Positions 46,606 through 55,223 of a stretch of 64,000 nt of DNA are shown one piece after another. The stretch lies in contig CAVTOX010000002.1 in NCBI GenBank assembly GCA_963736425.1, forward strand, positions 1 through 64,000. Direction: 5' to 3'. Numbering within the stretch: the stretch's first letter is position 1; each line of letters begins with the position of its first letter. The DNA comes from Prado023 sp963736425. GTDB lineage: Bacteria > Actinomycetota > Actinomycetes > S36-B12 > CAIYMF01. A program made the translations under genes and the position numbers. The notes below the pieces were generated by a model. The model was not told the origin of the DNA. It saw only the letters and a list, made by a program, of their open reading frames with translations, and searched no databases.

Positions 46606-48207
46606 TCAGTCCAAGTAGTCCCGGAGCACCTGCGACCGGCTCGGGTGGCGCAGCTTCGACATCGTCTTGGACTCGATCTGGCGGATCCGCTCCCGCGTCA
46701 CGCCATAGACCTTGCCGATCTCGTCGAGGGTCTTGGGCTGCCCGTCGGTGAGTCCGAAGCGCATCTTGACCACACCGGCCTCCCGGTCACTCAACGTATC
46801 GAGCACACCGTCGAGCTGCTCCTGCAGCAGGGTGAACGACACGGCGTCCGAAGGAACGATCGCCTCGGAGTCCTCGATCAGATCGCCGAACTCCGAGTCG
46901 CCATCCTCGCCCAAGGGGGTGTGCAGCGAGATCGGCTCCCGGCCGTACTTCTGGACCTCGACCACCTTCTCCGGCGTCATGTCCAGCTCCTTGGCCAACT
47001 CCTCCGGAGTGGGCTCGCGGCCCAGGTCCTGGAGCATCTGGCGCTGCACACGCGCGAGCTTGTTGATGACCTCGACCATGTGCACCGGGATCCGGATCGT
47101 GCGCGCCTGGTCGGCCATCGCCCGGGTGATCGCCTGACGGATCCACCAGGTGGCGTAGGTGGAGAACTTGTAGCCCTTGGTGTAGTCGAACTTCTCCACC
47201 GCGCGGATCAGGCCCAGGTTTCCCTCCTGAATCAGGTCCAGGAAGAGCATGCCGCGGCCGGTGTAGCGCTTGGCGAGGCTGACGACCAGGCGCAGGTTGG
47301 CCTCGAGGAGGTGGTTCTTGGCCCGCCGGCCGTCCTCGGCGATCCACTCGAGATCCCGGCGCAGCTTGGGGTCCAGTGCCATGCCGGAGTTGAGCTTCTC
47401 ATCGGCGAACAAGCCCGCCTCGATGCGCTTTGCCAGCTGCACCTCCTGCTCGGCATTGAGCAGCGCAACCTTGCCGATCTGCTTGAGGTAGTCCTTGACC
47501 GGGTCGGCGGTGGCCCCGGCGACCGTGACCTGCTGCTGCGGCTCGTCCTCGATGTCGGCATCGGAGATCTCGAACGCCTCGGTCTCAGCCGTGTCGGCCG
47601 CGGCTGCGGGCGCAGGGACTGTCTCCTCGGCCTTGACCTCCTCGAGGTCCTTGGCCAGGTCCACCTCGAGCTCGGCCTCAAGAGATGCAGCGCCGGCCAG
47701 CTCGGTGCTTGCGGCCTCCGGACTCAGGGCGTCCACATCGAGGTCGAGGTCGATCTCGATGTCCTCAACGGTGGACAGGTCGACGACAGGTTCGGCATTC
47801 TCATCGTCCTCGGCATCGAGGTCCACCGTCGATGCGGGGACGGCCTTGACTGCGCCCTTGGCTGCGGAGGCCTTCTTGGCTGTGGACTTCCGAGCGGGGG
47901 TCCTCTTGGCCGGCGCTGCGGTGGCCTCCGCGCCCTCGTCGGTGGCGGCGATCGGGGCGGCAGCAGCCTTCTTGGTGGTCGTCCTCTTGGCCGCAGCAGC
48001 CGTGGCAGTCGTCTTCTCGGCTGCCGCGGCCTTCTTCGGTGCAGCCTTCGCGGCGGCAGCGGTGATGTCGTCCGCCGGGATGTCCTTGACCGCAGAGACA
48101 GGCGCCTGGGCCTTCTTCGCCGGGCGCTTGGCGGCGGCCCTCGCGGGAGCCTCGGGCACCTCACTGTGCTCGGACGACTTGGCCGCGACGGATTTGTTGG
48201 GACTCAC
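46606..48207 (-). CDS. rpoD: Primary sigma factor (RpoD/SigA)
   Basis: 533 residues from GTG 48207. A long Ala/Lys-rich then acidic N-terminal region (about 225 residues, for example AAKRPAKKAQAP and STVEDIEIDLDLDVDAL) is typical of actinobacterial principal sigma factors. Region 1.2 DPVKDYLKQIGKVALL, region 2 with NLRLVVSLAKRYTGRGM and GYKFSTYATWWIRQAITRA, region 3 TIRIPVHMVEVINKL, and region 4 with TLDEIGKVYGVTRERIRQIE. It directs RNA polymerase to housekeeping promoters, which here often look like TAnnnT close to start codons. The frame and all regions are intact. Confidence 0.95.
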   Translation of the reverse strand: MSPNKSVAAKSSEHSEVPEAPARAAAKRPAKKAQAPVSAVKDIPADDITAAAAKAAPKKAAAAEKTTATAAAAKRTTTKKAAAAPIAATDEGAEATAAPAKRTPARKSTAKKASAAKGAVKAVPASTVDLDAEDDENAEPVVDLSTVEDIEIDLDLDVDALSPEAASTELAGAASLEAELEVDLAKDLEEVKAEETVPAPAAAADTAETEAFEISDADIEDEPQQQVTVAGATADPVKDYLKQIGKVALLNAEQEVQLAKRIEAGLFADEKLNSGMALDPKLRRDLEWIAEDGRRAKNHLLEANLRLVVSLAKRYTGRGMLFLDLIQEGNLGLIRAVEKFDYTKGYKFSTYATWWIRQAITRAMADQARTIRIPVHMVEVINKLARVQRQMLQDLGREPTPEELAKELDMTPEKVVEVQKYGREPISLHTPLGEDGDSEFGDLIEDSEAIVPSDAVSFTLLQEQLDGVLDTLSDREAGVVKMRFGLTDGQPKTLDEIGKVYGVTRERIRQIESKTMSKLRHPSRSQVLRDYLD

Positions 48208-48388
48208 CAGCAGATGCCTCTCACTTCGACGTCCGGGCGCGCAACTGCTGCGCCGATCCCGGGAACGTGGTCATTCTGTCACGCGTCCGCGCAAGGGCGG
48301 GCACCCCTGCTACAACGACGCGGGCGCCCTCATCTGTTCCCAGTCGCTGGGTGCGGCAAACCCCGTGACGCCATCGAATCCGGACAGA

Positions 48389-48784
48389 TCAGGCCTTGAC
48401 GGCCAGGACGGGAATCGTGGCCTCGAGCAGAATGGACTGGGAGTTCGAGCCCAGCACGAGCTTGCCGACCGGGGTGCGCCTGCGGATGCCGATGACGATG
48501 AGGTCGGCCCCCAACTCGTCGGCGATGTCCAGCACGTCGCTCACCGGGTCCTTGCCACGCACGAGGTGGCGCAAGTCGTGCTCCACGTCGGCGGAATGCA
48601 GAATGGCGTGGACTCGATCCAGGGCCGCAGTGCGCTCGACAGCTGTGGCGCTGTCGAGCTTCTCGCCGTGGTCGGAGTAGACAACCACAACCATGGTTCC
48701 GCGCAGCTTCGCCTCAGCGATCCCCTGACGTACGGCCGCCTCGCCCTCAGGGCTCGCGACGTAACCGACCACAACTCCACTCAT
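48389..48784 (-). CDS. Universal stress protein (UspA family)
   Basis: 131 residues; GGGAGGCAACA precedes ATG 48784. Single Usp domain: GVVVGYVASPEGEAAVRQG at the N-terminus and the ATP-binding signature ADLIVIGIRRRTPVGKLVLG followed by SNSQSILLEATIPVLAVKA. The GxxGxxxxxxxxxG(S) pattern is recognisable, though the first Gly spacing is loose. Usp proteins support survival under growth arrest; the exact role is unknown. Stand-alone between rpoD and metY on the same strand. Confidence 0.85.
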   Translation of the reverse strand: MSGVVVGYVASPEGEAAVRQGIAEAKLRGTMVVVVYSDHGEKLDSATAVERTAALDRVHAILHSADVEHDLRHLVRGKDPVSDVLDIADELGADLIVIGIRRRTPVGKLVLGSNSQSILLEATIPVLAVKA

Positions 48785-48957
48785 TGTTGCCTCCCTGGCG
48801 TGTCTGCGACCACCGTAGTGGTTCGGGCGCCGGGTTACCGGTCAGACATCGCCACGCGGCGCACGGACGCAATCGGCCCCCGGTCACACCGCCGGGCTGG
48901 ACTCCGCAGGGGAGGCAGCCACGCGGCGCGGCCGAGGGGCCGGTCAGATGCGGATCG

Positions 48958-50274
48958 TCAGTCGGACTTGGCAGCCCGGAACCCGGCATCGAGGTCCGCC
49001 AGGATGTCGGTGATGTTCTCGATCCCGACAGCGAGGCGCACGAGACCCGGGGTGACGCCCGTGGCGCGCTGCTCCTCCTCCGTCAGCTGCGAGTGCGTGG
49101 TCGAGGCCGGATGGATCACGAGGCTGCGCACGTCACCGATGTTGGCGACGTGACTGTGCAGCTCGAGGGCCTCCACGAACGTCCGACCGGCCTCCGCGCC
49201 CCCCTTGATCTCGAAGGACAGAACGCCTCCGGTGCCCAGCGGGGCGTACTTGCGCCCCAGCTCGTACCACGGGCTGCTCGGAAGCGATGCGTAGTTCACG
49301 CTCTCCACCTCGTCGCGGGTCTCCAGCCACTCGGCGACCGCCTTGGCGTTGGCCACGTGGCGTTCGATCCGCAGGCTGAGGGTCTCCAAGCCCTGGGCGA
49401 TCAGGAAGGCGTTGAACGGGGCCACCGCGCTGCCGAGGTCGCGCAGGAGCTGGACGCGTGCCTTGAGGATGAACGCGAGGTTGGCCCCCAGGGCGCTCCC
49501 CACACCGAGGTCGCGGGCGTAGACCAAGCCGTGGTAGCTGGGGTCCGGCTCGTTGTAGTTGGGGAAGCGCTGCGGATCGGCACCGAAGTCGAAGTTCCCG
49601 GAGTCGACGATCGCACCGGCGACGGCCGTACCGTGCCCGCCGAGGTACTTCGTGGCTGAGTGGACGACGATGTCGGCGCCGAACTCGATCGGACGGATCA
49701 GGTAGGGCGTGGCCACTGTGTTGTCCACCACAAGCGGGACGCCGGCAGCATGAGCGACGCCTGCGACGCCCTCGATGTCGAGGATGTCGTTCTTCGGGTT
49801 GGAGATGGTCTCGGCGAAGAACGCCTTCGTGTTGGGCCTGACCGCGGCACGCCAGCTGTCCAGGTCGTCTGGGTCCTCCACGAACGAGACCTCGATGCCC
49901 AGCTTCTTGAACGTGTAGTGGAACAGGTTGTACGTGCCGCCGTACAGGCTGGGGCTGGAGACGATGTGATCCCCAGCCTCGGCGATGTTGAGCAGCGCGA
50001 GGGTCTCCGCAGCCTGCCCGGAAGAGACAAGAAGGGCTCCGACGCCGCCCTCGAGGGACGCGATGCGCTCCTCCACCGCGGCCTGGGTCGGGTTCATGAT
50101 CCGGGTGTAGATGTTGCCGAACTCCTTGAGTGCGAACAGGTTCGCCGCATGATCTGTGCTGTTGAAGGTGTAGCTGGTGGTCTGGTAGATGGGCAGGGCG
50201 CGCGCGTTGGTTGCAGAGTCCGGGTTCTGACCGGCGTGGATCTGGCGGGTCTCGAAGGACCAGGCGTTGTTCAT
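48958..50274 (-). CDS. metY: O-acetylhomoserine (thiol)-lyase MetY
   Basis: 438 residues from ATG 50274 with GAGGAG upstream. Cys/Met-metabolism PLP enzyme: YTRIMNPTQAAVEERIASLE, VSSGQAAETLALLNIAEAGD, VVDNTVATPYLIRP and the PLP Lys209 in VVHSATKYLGGHGT. The length and the SGQAAE segment fit MetY rather than MetB/MetC. It makes homocysteine from O-acetylhomoserine and sulfide. A SAM-IV riboswitch in its leader (50429-50513) means high SAM should shut it off. No metX follows; the gene is monocistronic here. Confidence 0.9.
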   Translation of the reverse strand: MNNAWSFETRQIHAGQNPDSATNARALPIYQTTSYTFNSTDHAANLFALKEFGNIYTRIMNPTQAAVEERIASLEGGVGALLVSSGQAAETLALLNIAEAGDHIVSSPSLYGGTYNLFHYTFKKLGIEVSFVEDPDDLDSWRAAVRPNTKAFFAETISNPKNDILDIEGVAGVAHAAGVPLVVDNTVATPYLIRPIEFGADIVVHSATKYLGGHGTAVAGAIVDSGNFDFGADPQRFPNYNEPDPSYHGLVYARDLGVGSALGANLAFILKARVQLLRDLGSAVAPFNAFLIAQGLETLSLRIERHVANAKAVAEWLETRDEVESVNYASLPSSPWYELGRKYAPLGTGGVLSFEIKGGAEAGRTFVEALELHSHVANIGDVRSLVIHPASTTHSQLTEEEQRATGVTPGLVRLAVGIENITDILADLDAGFRAAKSD

Positions 50275-50371
50275 CTCGACGTCTCCTCGTGGTGGCCCCG
50301 GAGGGCCGTAGCGGGTGTGACGTTGGTCTGTGAAACGGCGATGCCGGATCCCAGACCCTCGTCGGGGTCCG

Positions 50372-50394
50372 GGGCCTTGCTGGGAGCAAGGCCC
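50372..50394 (-). promoter_or_regulatory. Hairpin in the metY leader (possible expression platform)
   Basis: GGGCCTTGCT (50372-50381) pairs perfectly with AGCAAGGCCC (50385-50394) around a 3-nt loop. Further upstream in the mRNA another AGCAAG (complement of about 50399-50404) could pair with the same CTTGCT, giving two mutually exclusive folds. It has no U-run, so it may act on translation or Rho rather than as an intrinsic terminator. Confidence 0.5.
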
Positions 50395-50428
50395 GCGCTT
50401 GCTGCGTCCCGCCGGAAGGCGGTAGCAA

Positions 50429-50513
50429 CCAGGTCCTCACCTGGGGCACCCCACCGCGGTCGGAGGGTTGCCGCCCAGCAAGCCAGGGCTTGATGCTGGG
50501 ACTCTTGACCTGG
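50429..50513 (-). ncRNA. SAM-IV riboswitch (aptamer core)
   Basis: On the minus strand the segments CCAGGTCAAGAGTCCCAGCA, TCAAGCCCTGGCTTGCTGGG, CGGCAACCCTCC, GCGGTGGGGTGCCCCAGGTG and AGGACCTGG follow each other. They match the SAM-IV consensus, including the CAACCCTCC and GGTGGGGTGCC blocks. P1 is the 7-bp pair CCAGGTC/GACCTGG. A further 3' hairpin, TTGCT...AGCAA, lies at about 50399-50427. The element binds S-adenosylmethionine and should repress metY 155 bp downstream. Confidence 0.85.
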
Positions 50514-50576
50514 GGCAGAAGGTACACGGGGCCCGCTGCTGGTGCAAACGCCGTGGAGACGGCGTGTCGTCGCCGG

Positions 50577-51629
50577 TCAGCGGCGCCCGGGATTGCGGCA
50601 CTCGGACTCGGGTAGGCCCGCCAGTGAATCGCGCCACGAGCGGGGGTCGCTGCCCTGTGCCATGAGTCGTGCCGCGAGCGTGGCGAGGCGGTAGTGGGGA
50701 TCCTCAGCCAGGGCTCTCTGGACGCAGACCGTGGCCAGCGCCCCCTCCCCCCGCATCCAGGCGACCAGCGCCAGGATGGTGGCCACCGGCGCGCCCGATC
50801 CCTCGGGGGCGACCCGAAGGGCGTCGCACAAGGTCTCGATGGTGCCTTCCGAGCACCGGAGGCAGTGATGTCCCCGCAGGACCAGCCTGTGCAGGACGAC
50901 ATCGCGCACCCGGATGTCGGCCAACGCCCGCAACACCCGTACCGATCGGGACGGCGTCATGGGGACCGTGGGTGTGTGGCAGGCCCCGCTCGGGAGCAGG
51001 AGATCGGTGAGGAACGCGACCTGCGCGTCGCGCCACCGCTGGGTGTGGTTGGCCGGCCGGCGGCGAAGTCCCGCGCTCTGCACATCGGCGGCCCGCCTCT
51101 CGTCGCGGCTGATACGAATGCGCACCTCGTCCCGGCTGGCCAGAGGCGCGTATCCGGCGTAGACATACTCCGCTCGGACGGCATTCATGATGGTGGCGTC
51201 CAGAGGGGTGCCCTCCGCCGGGCAGCACGCCTGTTCGACGCAGGAGTGCGACCACCATCTCCGACCGTTCGTGCTGAGGTTGCCGCCGACCTCAACCCCT
51301 ACGAGATCGAGGGCCAGCCGCAGCTCGACGAGGAAGTCCGCGCTTGAGAGGTCGTCGCGCCCTGTGGAGTCCCGATCCTCGACCCAGGCCACCCAGTCAA
51401 CAGCGATCCCGCCCGTTCCACCGATGCTCAGGGCTGTCTGGGCCGCAACGGCTGCGACGTGCTCGCGGGGCGGAAGATCGACGCGAAGGATGACCGGCGA
51501 GACCCTGCCCGGCACCCCGTGGATGAAGGCGACGAGGGATTTCTCGGGGAGGAATCCGAGCAGGGGGGCACAGGAGGCCACGAGGCTGGTCGGACAAGTG
51601 ATGGGGGGAAGCAGAGGCTCGGCTGTCAT
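50577..51629 (-). CDS. DUF4192 family protein
   Basis: 350 residues. The N-terminal part reads CAPLLGFLPEKSLVAFIHG, and a CCPAEGTPLDATIMN segment lies in the centre; both are typical of actinobacterial DUF4192 proteins. The family has no known function; the central CCPxEG Cys pair is conserved. Two further Cys occur in HHCLRCSEGTIETLC. Cytoplasmic, no membrane segment. The ATG 51629 start lacks a clear ribosome-binding site. It is upstream of metY on the same strand, but the riboswitch leader between them implies separate transcription. Confidence 0.8.
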   Translation of the reverse strand: MTAEPLLPPITCPTSLVASCAPLLGFLPEKSLVAFIHGVPGRVSPVILRVDLPPREHVAAVAAQTALSIGGTGGIAVDWVAWVEDRDSTGRDDLSSADFLVELRLALDLVGVEVGGNLSTNGRRWWSHSCVEQACCPAEGTPLDATIMNAVRAEYVYAGYAPLASRDEVRIRISRDERRAADVQSAGLRRRPANHTQRWRDAQVAFLTDLLLPSGACHTPTVPMTPSRSVRVLRALADIRVRDVVLHRLVLRGHHCLRCSEGTIETLCDALRVAPEGSGAPVATILALVAWMRGEGALATVCVQRALAEDPHYRLATLAARLMAQGSDPRSWRDSLAGLPESECRNPGRR

Positions 51630-51696
51630 GGCCCAACCGTCACCCCCGATGCCTGGTTCGGGAAGGTGGTGACAATCGATCTGTGGACAGCTGTGC

Positions 51697-52149
51697 TCAG
51701 ATCTCCTCGCCGACGGCGAGCACCTTCGCGGTCCATGTGCCGGCAGGCGCCACTACGACGCACTCGTCGCCCACTGAGTGGCCGAGCAGAGCTGTGGCCA
51801 GGGGCGAGGTGTCGCTGATGCGCTCCTCGTCGAGGTAGGCCTCGACCGGATCGACGATCCGGACGATCAGCCGCTCGCCATCGGCGTCGGTGACGGCCAC
51901 GCGGCTGCCCAACGTGATCGCCGACCCCAGGCTGCTGAGATCCAGGGTCCCGGACGTGCCCAGCAGCACCACGAGCCGATCGTGCTCAGCCTGGAGCCGC
52001 TCGAAATCTGCCACGACGCGCTCGTCGCGCTCGTCCTCAACGAGCAGTGGTCGCATGGCCGGGAGCTCCTCGACGGCGATCTGCTCGGCACGTGCGTGGA
52101 GGCTGGCCCTGCCGTCCGGGGTCAACATCACCTGTGCGTGCTCCGTCAT
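51697..52149 (-). CDS. GreA/GreB-family elongation factor-like protein
   Basis: 150 residues from ATG 52149 (GGAG 8 nt upstream). The N-terminal half is helical (SLHARAEQIAVEELPAMRPL, RLQAEHDRLVVLL) and short for a Gre coiled coil. The C-terminal half has the Gre FKBP-like domain (LGSRVAVTDADGERLIVRIV, ISDTSPLATALLGHSVGDE, and a terminal TWTAKVLAV). True GreA carries two acidic residues at the coiled-coil tip that stimulate transcript cleavage; here DERDERVVAD may play that part. It may bind RNA polymerase as a Gre-like regulator. Not necessarily the housekeeping GreA. Confidence 0.8.
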   Translation of the reverse strand: MTEHAQVMLTPDGRASLHARAEQIAVEELPAMRPLLVEDERDERVVADFERLQAEHDRLVVLLGTSGTLDLSSLGSAITLGSRVAVTDADGERLIVRIVDPVEAYLDEERISDTSPLATALLGHSVGDECVVVAPAGTWTAKVLAVGEEI

Positions 52150-52476
52150 GCCTGCTCCCGCCGATAGTGAGTTCCTGCCCAGTGCTGCTGGGACGCTGAC
52201 CGAGGCTACCCTGCGAGCCCTGCTCATGACGCACGCCGGGCTGTGAGCATCCCGTCGACGGGTACGCCCCGGCAGCGACCGTGGTCGCAGAAGGGTCGGC
52301 AGGCAGTCGTTGAGAGGCCCGAGCATCCTGCGGCTTCCCCTCCGCAGAGCGCCCGGGCCCTGCCTCAGAAAGTACCCTCGCTCCGCCGAGAAACTGCGCA
52401 ACGCCACGCGGGAAGTCCTCCCGCTGGCGGCCTGAGGTCGGATGCGGCTGACCGGTGGAGGCCGCAGACTTGGCGC
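52150..52476. other. Divergent intergenic region
   Basis: 327 bp between the minus-strand Gre-like gene and the plus-strand SRPBCC gene. No supported coding frame. A CAGACT element (52465-52470) 6 nt before ATG 52477 is the likely -10 of the downstream gene. Nothing else stood out. Confidence 0.4.
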
Positions 52477-52953
52477 ATGGCCCGCTACAGCACGACCCTG
52501 CAGACGGAGGCTCCCGCGCCCCTCGTCCTTGACCATCTCGCGGACTTCACGACAGTCGCTGACTGGGATCCCGGCGTCACCGAGGCCACGCTGATCTCCG
52601 GCGAGCCGGGCCGGGTCGGATCCCGATACCGCGTGACGGCGACCTTCGGACCTCGGAGGATCCCACTCGAGTACGCCCTCGTGGAGCGGGTCGACCCGCT
52701 GGACGGCGAGCCGGGCCGGGTGGTTCTGATCGCCGAGACCGGCTCGTTCACCTCGCATGACACCATCACGGTCACCCCCACAGCCAGCGGCAGCCAGGTC
52801 CAGTACGACGCGATCCTGAGCCTGCAGGGGCTGGGTCGAGCCCTGGACTGGCCCCTGCACCTGGCCTTCCAGGTGATCGGGCGAAAGGCCGAGCAGGGGC
52901 TGCGCGACGAGCTCGCCGCCGTGGCTGCAGCGAATGACGACGGCCCGCAATGA
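52477..52953 (+). CDS. SRPBCC family protein (polyketide cyclase/dehydrase-like)
   Basis: 158 residues from ATG 52477. The START/Bet v1-like fold is suggested by the order of strands and the DHLADFTTVADWDPGV segment, then RVGSRYRVTATFG, TGSFTSHDTITVTPTASGSQ and a C-terminal helix VIGRKAEQGLRDELAAVAA. Such proteins bind hydrophobic ligands; the ligand is unknown. It overlaps the SDR gene by 4 nt (ATGA), so the two are translationally coupled and probably act on related small molecules. Confidence 0.8.
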   Translation: MARYSTTLQTEAPAPLVLDHLADFTTVADWDPGVTEATLISGEPGRVGSRYRVTATFGPRRIPLEYALVERVDPLDGEPGRVVLIAETGSFTSHDTITVTPTASGSQVQYDAILSLQGLGRALDWPLHLAFQVIGRKAEQGLRDELAAVAAANDDGPQ

Positions 52954-53945
52954 CCGTCCTCGGCTCGGCGGCCTCCGCAGCCGCACGACTGGCCGACGGG
53001 GCTCTGGAGGCCAGCGTCGCCGGAGGGTTCGGCAGCACCGGGATCCGTCTGCGGCGCCGGATGTTCGGGTGGACGGACCTGCCTCGGCTCGACGGACGCC
53101 GTGTGGTGATCACCGGCGCGACCTCCGGGATCGGGCTGGCCGCCGCCCACGAGATGGCAGGACTGGGTGCGCAGCTCTCACTCATCGGACGCGACGTCTC
53201 CCGGACGCAGGCAACCGCCGAGGAGCTCGCGCGGGAGTCCGGCGGTGACGTCAACGCGTACATCGCGGACCTCGACATCCTCGCGGATGCCCGGCGGGTT
53301 GCCGACGAGATTGCCGCCGAGGGTCGCGCCGTTGACGTGCTGGTGCACAACGCGGGGGCGCTCTCGGCGCAGTACCGGCGCACTGATGAGGGCTTCGAGG
53401 CCACCTACGCCTCGCAAGTCCTCAGCCAGCACATCATCACCTCCCGGCTGCTTCCCGCGCTGGAGCGGGGCTCAAGCCCGAGGGTGATCGTGGTCTCGTC
53501 TGGCGGCATGTACGCGGAGAGGCTGGACCTGGCGACCGTGCAGATGTCGGCTCAGGACTACGACGGAGTCCGGGCGTATGCACGGGCGAAGCGCGTCCAG
53601 GTGACTCTCACCGAGCAATGGGCGTGCCGCTTCCCGGACTCGTCCGTGGGATTCCACAGCATGCACCCCGGCTGGGCCGACACTCGAGGGGTGCAGGACT
53701 CCCTGCCGACCTTCCGCCGGTTGACCCGTCCGATCCTGCGCACCGCTGCGGAGGGCGCGGACACCATCGTCTGGCTCGCGGGAGTGGAGCCGATTCCGGC
53801 GCCCAGCGGCACGTTCTGGCTGGACCGTGCACCGCGCGGCACGGTGCGCTATCCCGGAACGCGTCCTGTCCCGGGTGAGGCCGAGGCGCTCTGGAGCCTC
53901 GTGTGCCAGCAGACCGGTGAGACCCCTTCGCCCGATGGTGGATGA
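52950..53945 (+). CDS. Short-chain dehydrogenase/reductase
   Basis: 331 residues from ATG 52950, overlapping the SRPBCC stop. NAD(P)-binding TGxxxGIG in VVITGATSGIGLAAAHEMAG, VLVHNAGAL (NNAG equivalent), VVSSGGMYAERLD (catalytic Ser) and YDGVRAYARAKRVQVTLTEQ (YxxxK) form a complete SDR active site. A roughly 45-residue N-terminal extension precedes the Rossmann fold, as in DHRS12-like proteins. It catalyses an NAD(P)-dependent oxidation or reduction; the substrate is unknown, perhaps one bound by the preceding SRPBCC protein. Confidence 0.88.
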   Translation: MTVLGSAASAAARLADGALEASVAGGFGSTGIRLRRRMFGWTDLPRLDGRRVVITGATSGIGLAAAHEMAGLGAQLSLIGRDVSRTQATAEELARESGGDVNAYIADLDILADARRVADEIAAEGRAVDVLVHNAGALSAQYRRTDEGFEATYASQVLSQHIITSRLLPALERGSSPRVIVVSSGGMYAERLDLATVQMSAQDYDGVRAYARAKRVQVTLTEQWACRFPDSSVGFHSMHPGWADTRGVQDSLPTFRRLTRPILRTAAEGADTIVWLAGVEPIPAPSGTFWLDRAPRGTVRYPGTRPVPGEAEALWSLVCQQTGETPSPDGG

Positions 53946-53961
53946 GCGGACAGCCTGGCAG

Positions 53962-54006
53962 AACCGACGTAGCCCCCGAGCCGATAGGCGGGGGGCTACG
54001 TCGGTT
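53962..54006. terminator. Strong bidirectional terminator
   Basis: AACCGACGTAGCCCCC (53962-53977) and GGGGGCTACGTCGGTT (53991-54006) are perfect 16-bp complements around a 13-nt loop. It sits between the plus-strand SDR gene (ends 53945) and the minus-strand membrane protein gene (ends 54018), so it can terminate both. Confidence 0.85.
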
Positions 54007-54017
54007 GAGATGCGGGT

Positions 54018-55007
54018 TCAGGCAGTCGGTGCCGCGATCCTGCCGCCGGAGAAGTACCTCCAGGCGTAGGCGACCGCGATGGCAGTCACCGGTACCGAGA
54101 CCAGCAACCCCACGCCGCAGAGCAGTGCACCGGCAACATTCACCACGAAGCACAGCAGAGCCAGCACGATCAACGGACCGATGTTGGCAGCGACGACCTC
54201 GAACGAGGCGCGGATGGCACCGGTGGGGCTGGACTCAGGTGCCGTCGTGACCGAGTCGGTCTTCCTGTCGAGGATCGCGTAGCCGTAGAACTGCAGCAGG
54301 AAGCCCGCGATCAGTCCGGGGATGACGCACAGGATCAACCCCACAGTGACGATCAGGGCCACCAGCAGGGAGGCGATGATGTAGGGCCCGATGTCCTTGG
54401 TGGAGACCAACTGCTCGACGCTGGGGCGTCCACCGTCCAGGATCGCCAGTGCGGCCCGGATCAGTCCAAGGCCGATCACCAGCGAGATGAACAGGCTCAG
54501 GATCGAGCCGATCAATGTCAGCAGCCAGCTGTCGAACCCTTGGGACAGCCAGTTGCTCAATCCGGAGGCAAGGATCAGGACCAACCCGATGAGCACCAGC
54601 GGCCCGAGGTTGGCCGTGAAGCCCTTCCACCCGTATCCGATCGCGTCGGTGGCCGAGAAGGGCGGACGTTGCGGTGCCGGCGTGACCGGCGGCCCGTATC
54701 CGGGCTGGGGTGGGTAGGAAGCTCCGGGAGGCGGTGGAGGCGGCGGGTATCCAGCACCCGGGGGCGGAGGCGGCGGTGGGTAAGCCCCTCCGGGCGGGGG
54801 TGGCGGCGGGGGCGGATAGCTGGCGCCGGGGGGCGGCGGCGGGACCTCAGCGGCAGACGGTGGCGGGGGAATGTCCGCGCTCATCTGCCCCTCAACCGGG
54901 GGCTCGGGGGTCAGCGACGATTCGCCAAGGGCGGACGGGAGGTCCGTTGTGGCCGACTCATCGGGAACAGATGGATCGGGGGGCGGAGGCGCGGTGGGAT
55001 CGCTCAT
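54018..55007 (-). CDS. Membrane protein with Pro-rich N-terminus
   Basis: 329 residues from ATG 55007 with GAAGGA 9 nt upstream. The first about 115 residues are a Pro/Gly/Tyr-rich low-complexity tail with repeats of the type ASYPPPPPP and GGAYPPPPP, predicted cytoplasmic and disordered. The rest contains about five or six hydrophobic helices (LVLIGLVLILASGLSNWL, LIGSILSLFISLVIGLGL, ASLLVALIVTVGLILCVIPG, IGPLIVLALLCFVVNVAGAL) in the manner of DUF975-like or glycerophosphodiester phosphodiesterase membrane domains. Function unknown. Proline-rich cytoplasmic tails of this kind are common in actinobacterial membrane proteins. Confidence 0.75.
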   Translation of the reverse strand: MSDPTAPPPPDPSVPDESATTDLPSALGESSLTPEPPVEGQMSADIPPPPSAAEVPPPPPGASYPPPPPPPPGGAYPPPPPPPGAGYPPPPPPPGASYPPQPGYGPPVTPAPQRPPFSATDAIGYGWKGFTANLGPLVLIGLVLILASGLSNWLSQGFDSWLLTLIGSILSLFISLVIGLGLIRAALAILDGGRPSVEQLVSTKDIGPYIIASLLVALIVTVGLILCVIPGLIAGFLLQFYGYAILDRKTDSVTTAPESSPTGAIRASFEVVAANIGPLIVLALLCFVVNVAGALLCGVGLLVSVPVTAIAVAYAWRYFSGGRIAAPTA

Positions 55008-55172
55008 TGTCCATATCCTTCACTGCCGACCGGGGCGGCCGACCTTCACCCTGAGCCTAGGAGGGTCCGGTGGCCGCATGGAAGTGCCACGCCCTGTTCC
55101 CACGCGTGATGTTTCGCATACGGTCAATCGGTACCGATGGCGAGGTGCCACCCGGGGCACGCGCAGACGCAC

Positions 55173-55208
55173 GTTGGCGCCGGTCCTCGGATGAGACCCG
55201 GCGCCAAC
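55173..55208 (-). terminator. Terminator hairpin after nrdJ
   Basis: GTTGGCGCCGG (55173-55183) and CCGGCGCCAAC (55198-55208) are perfect 11-bp complements around a 14-nt loop, 16 nt beyond the nrdJ stop at 55224. Confidence 0.75.
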
Positions 55209-55223
55209 GATCGATGGAACTGG

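Noticed and set aside
46600..48399. A 599-codon plus-strand frame opposite rpoD
   Set aside because: Antisense of the primary sigma factor; Leu/Gly/Arg repeats arise from complementing its Ala/Lys-rich codons.
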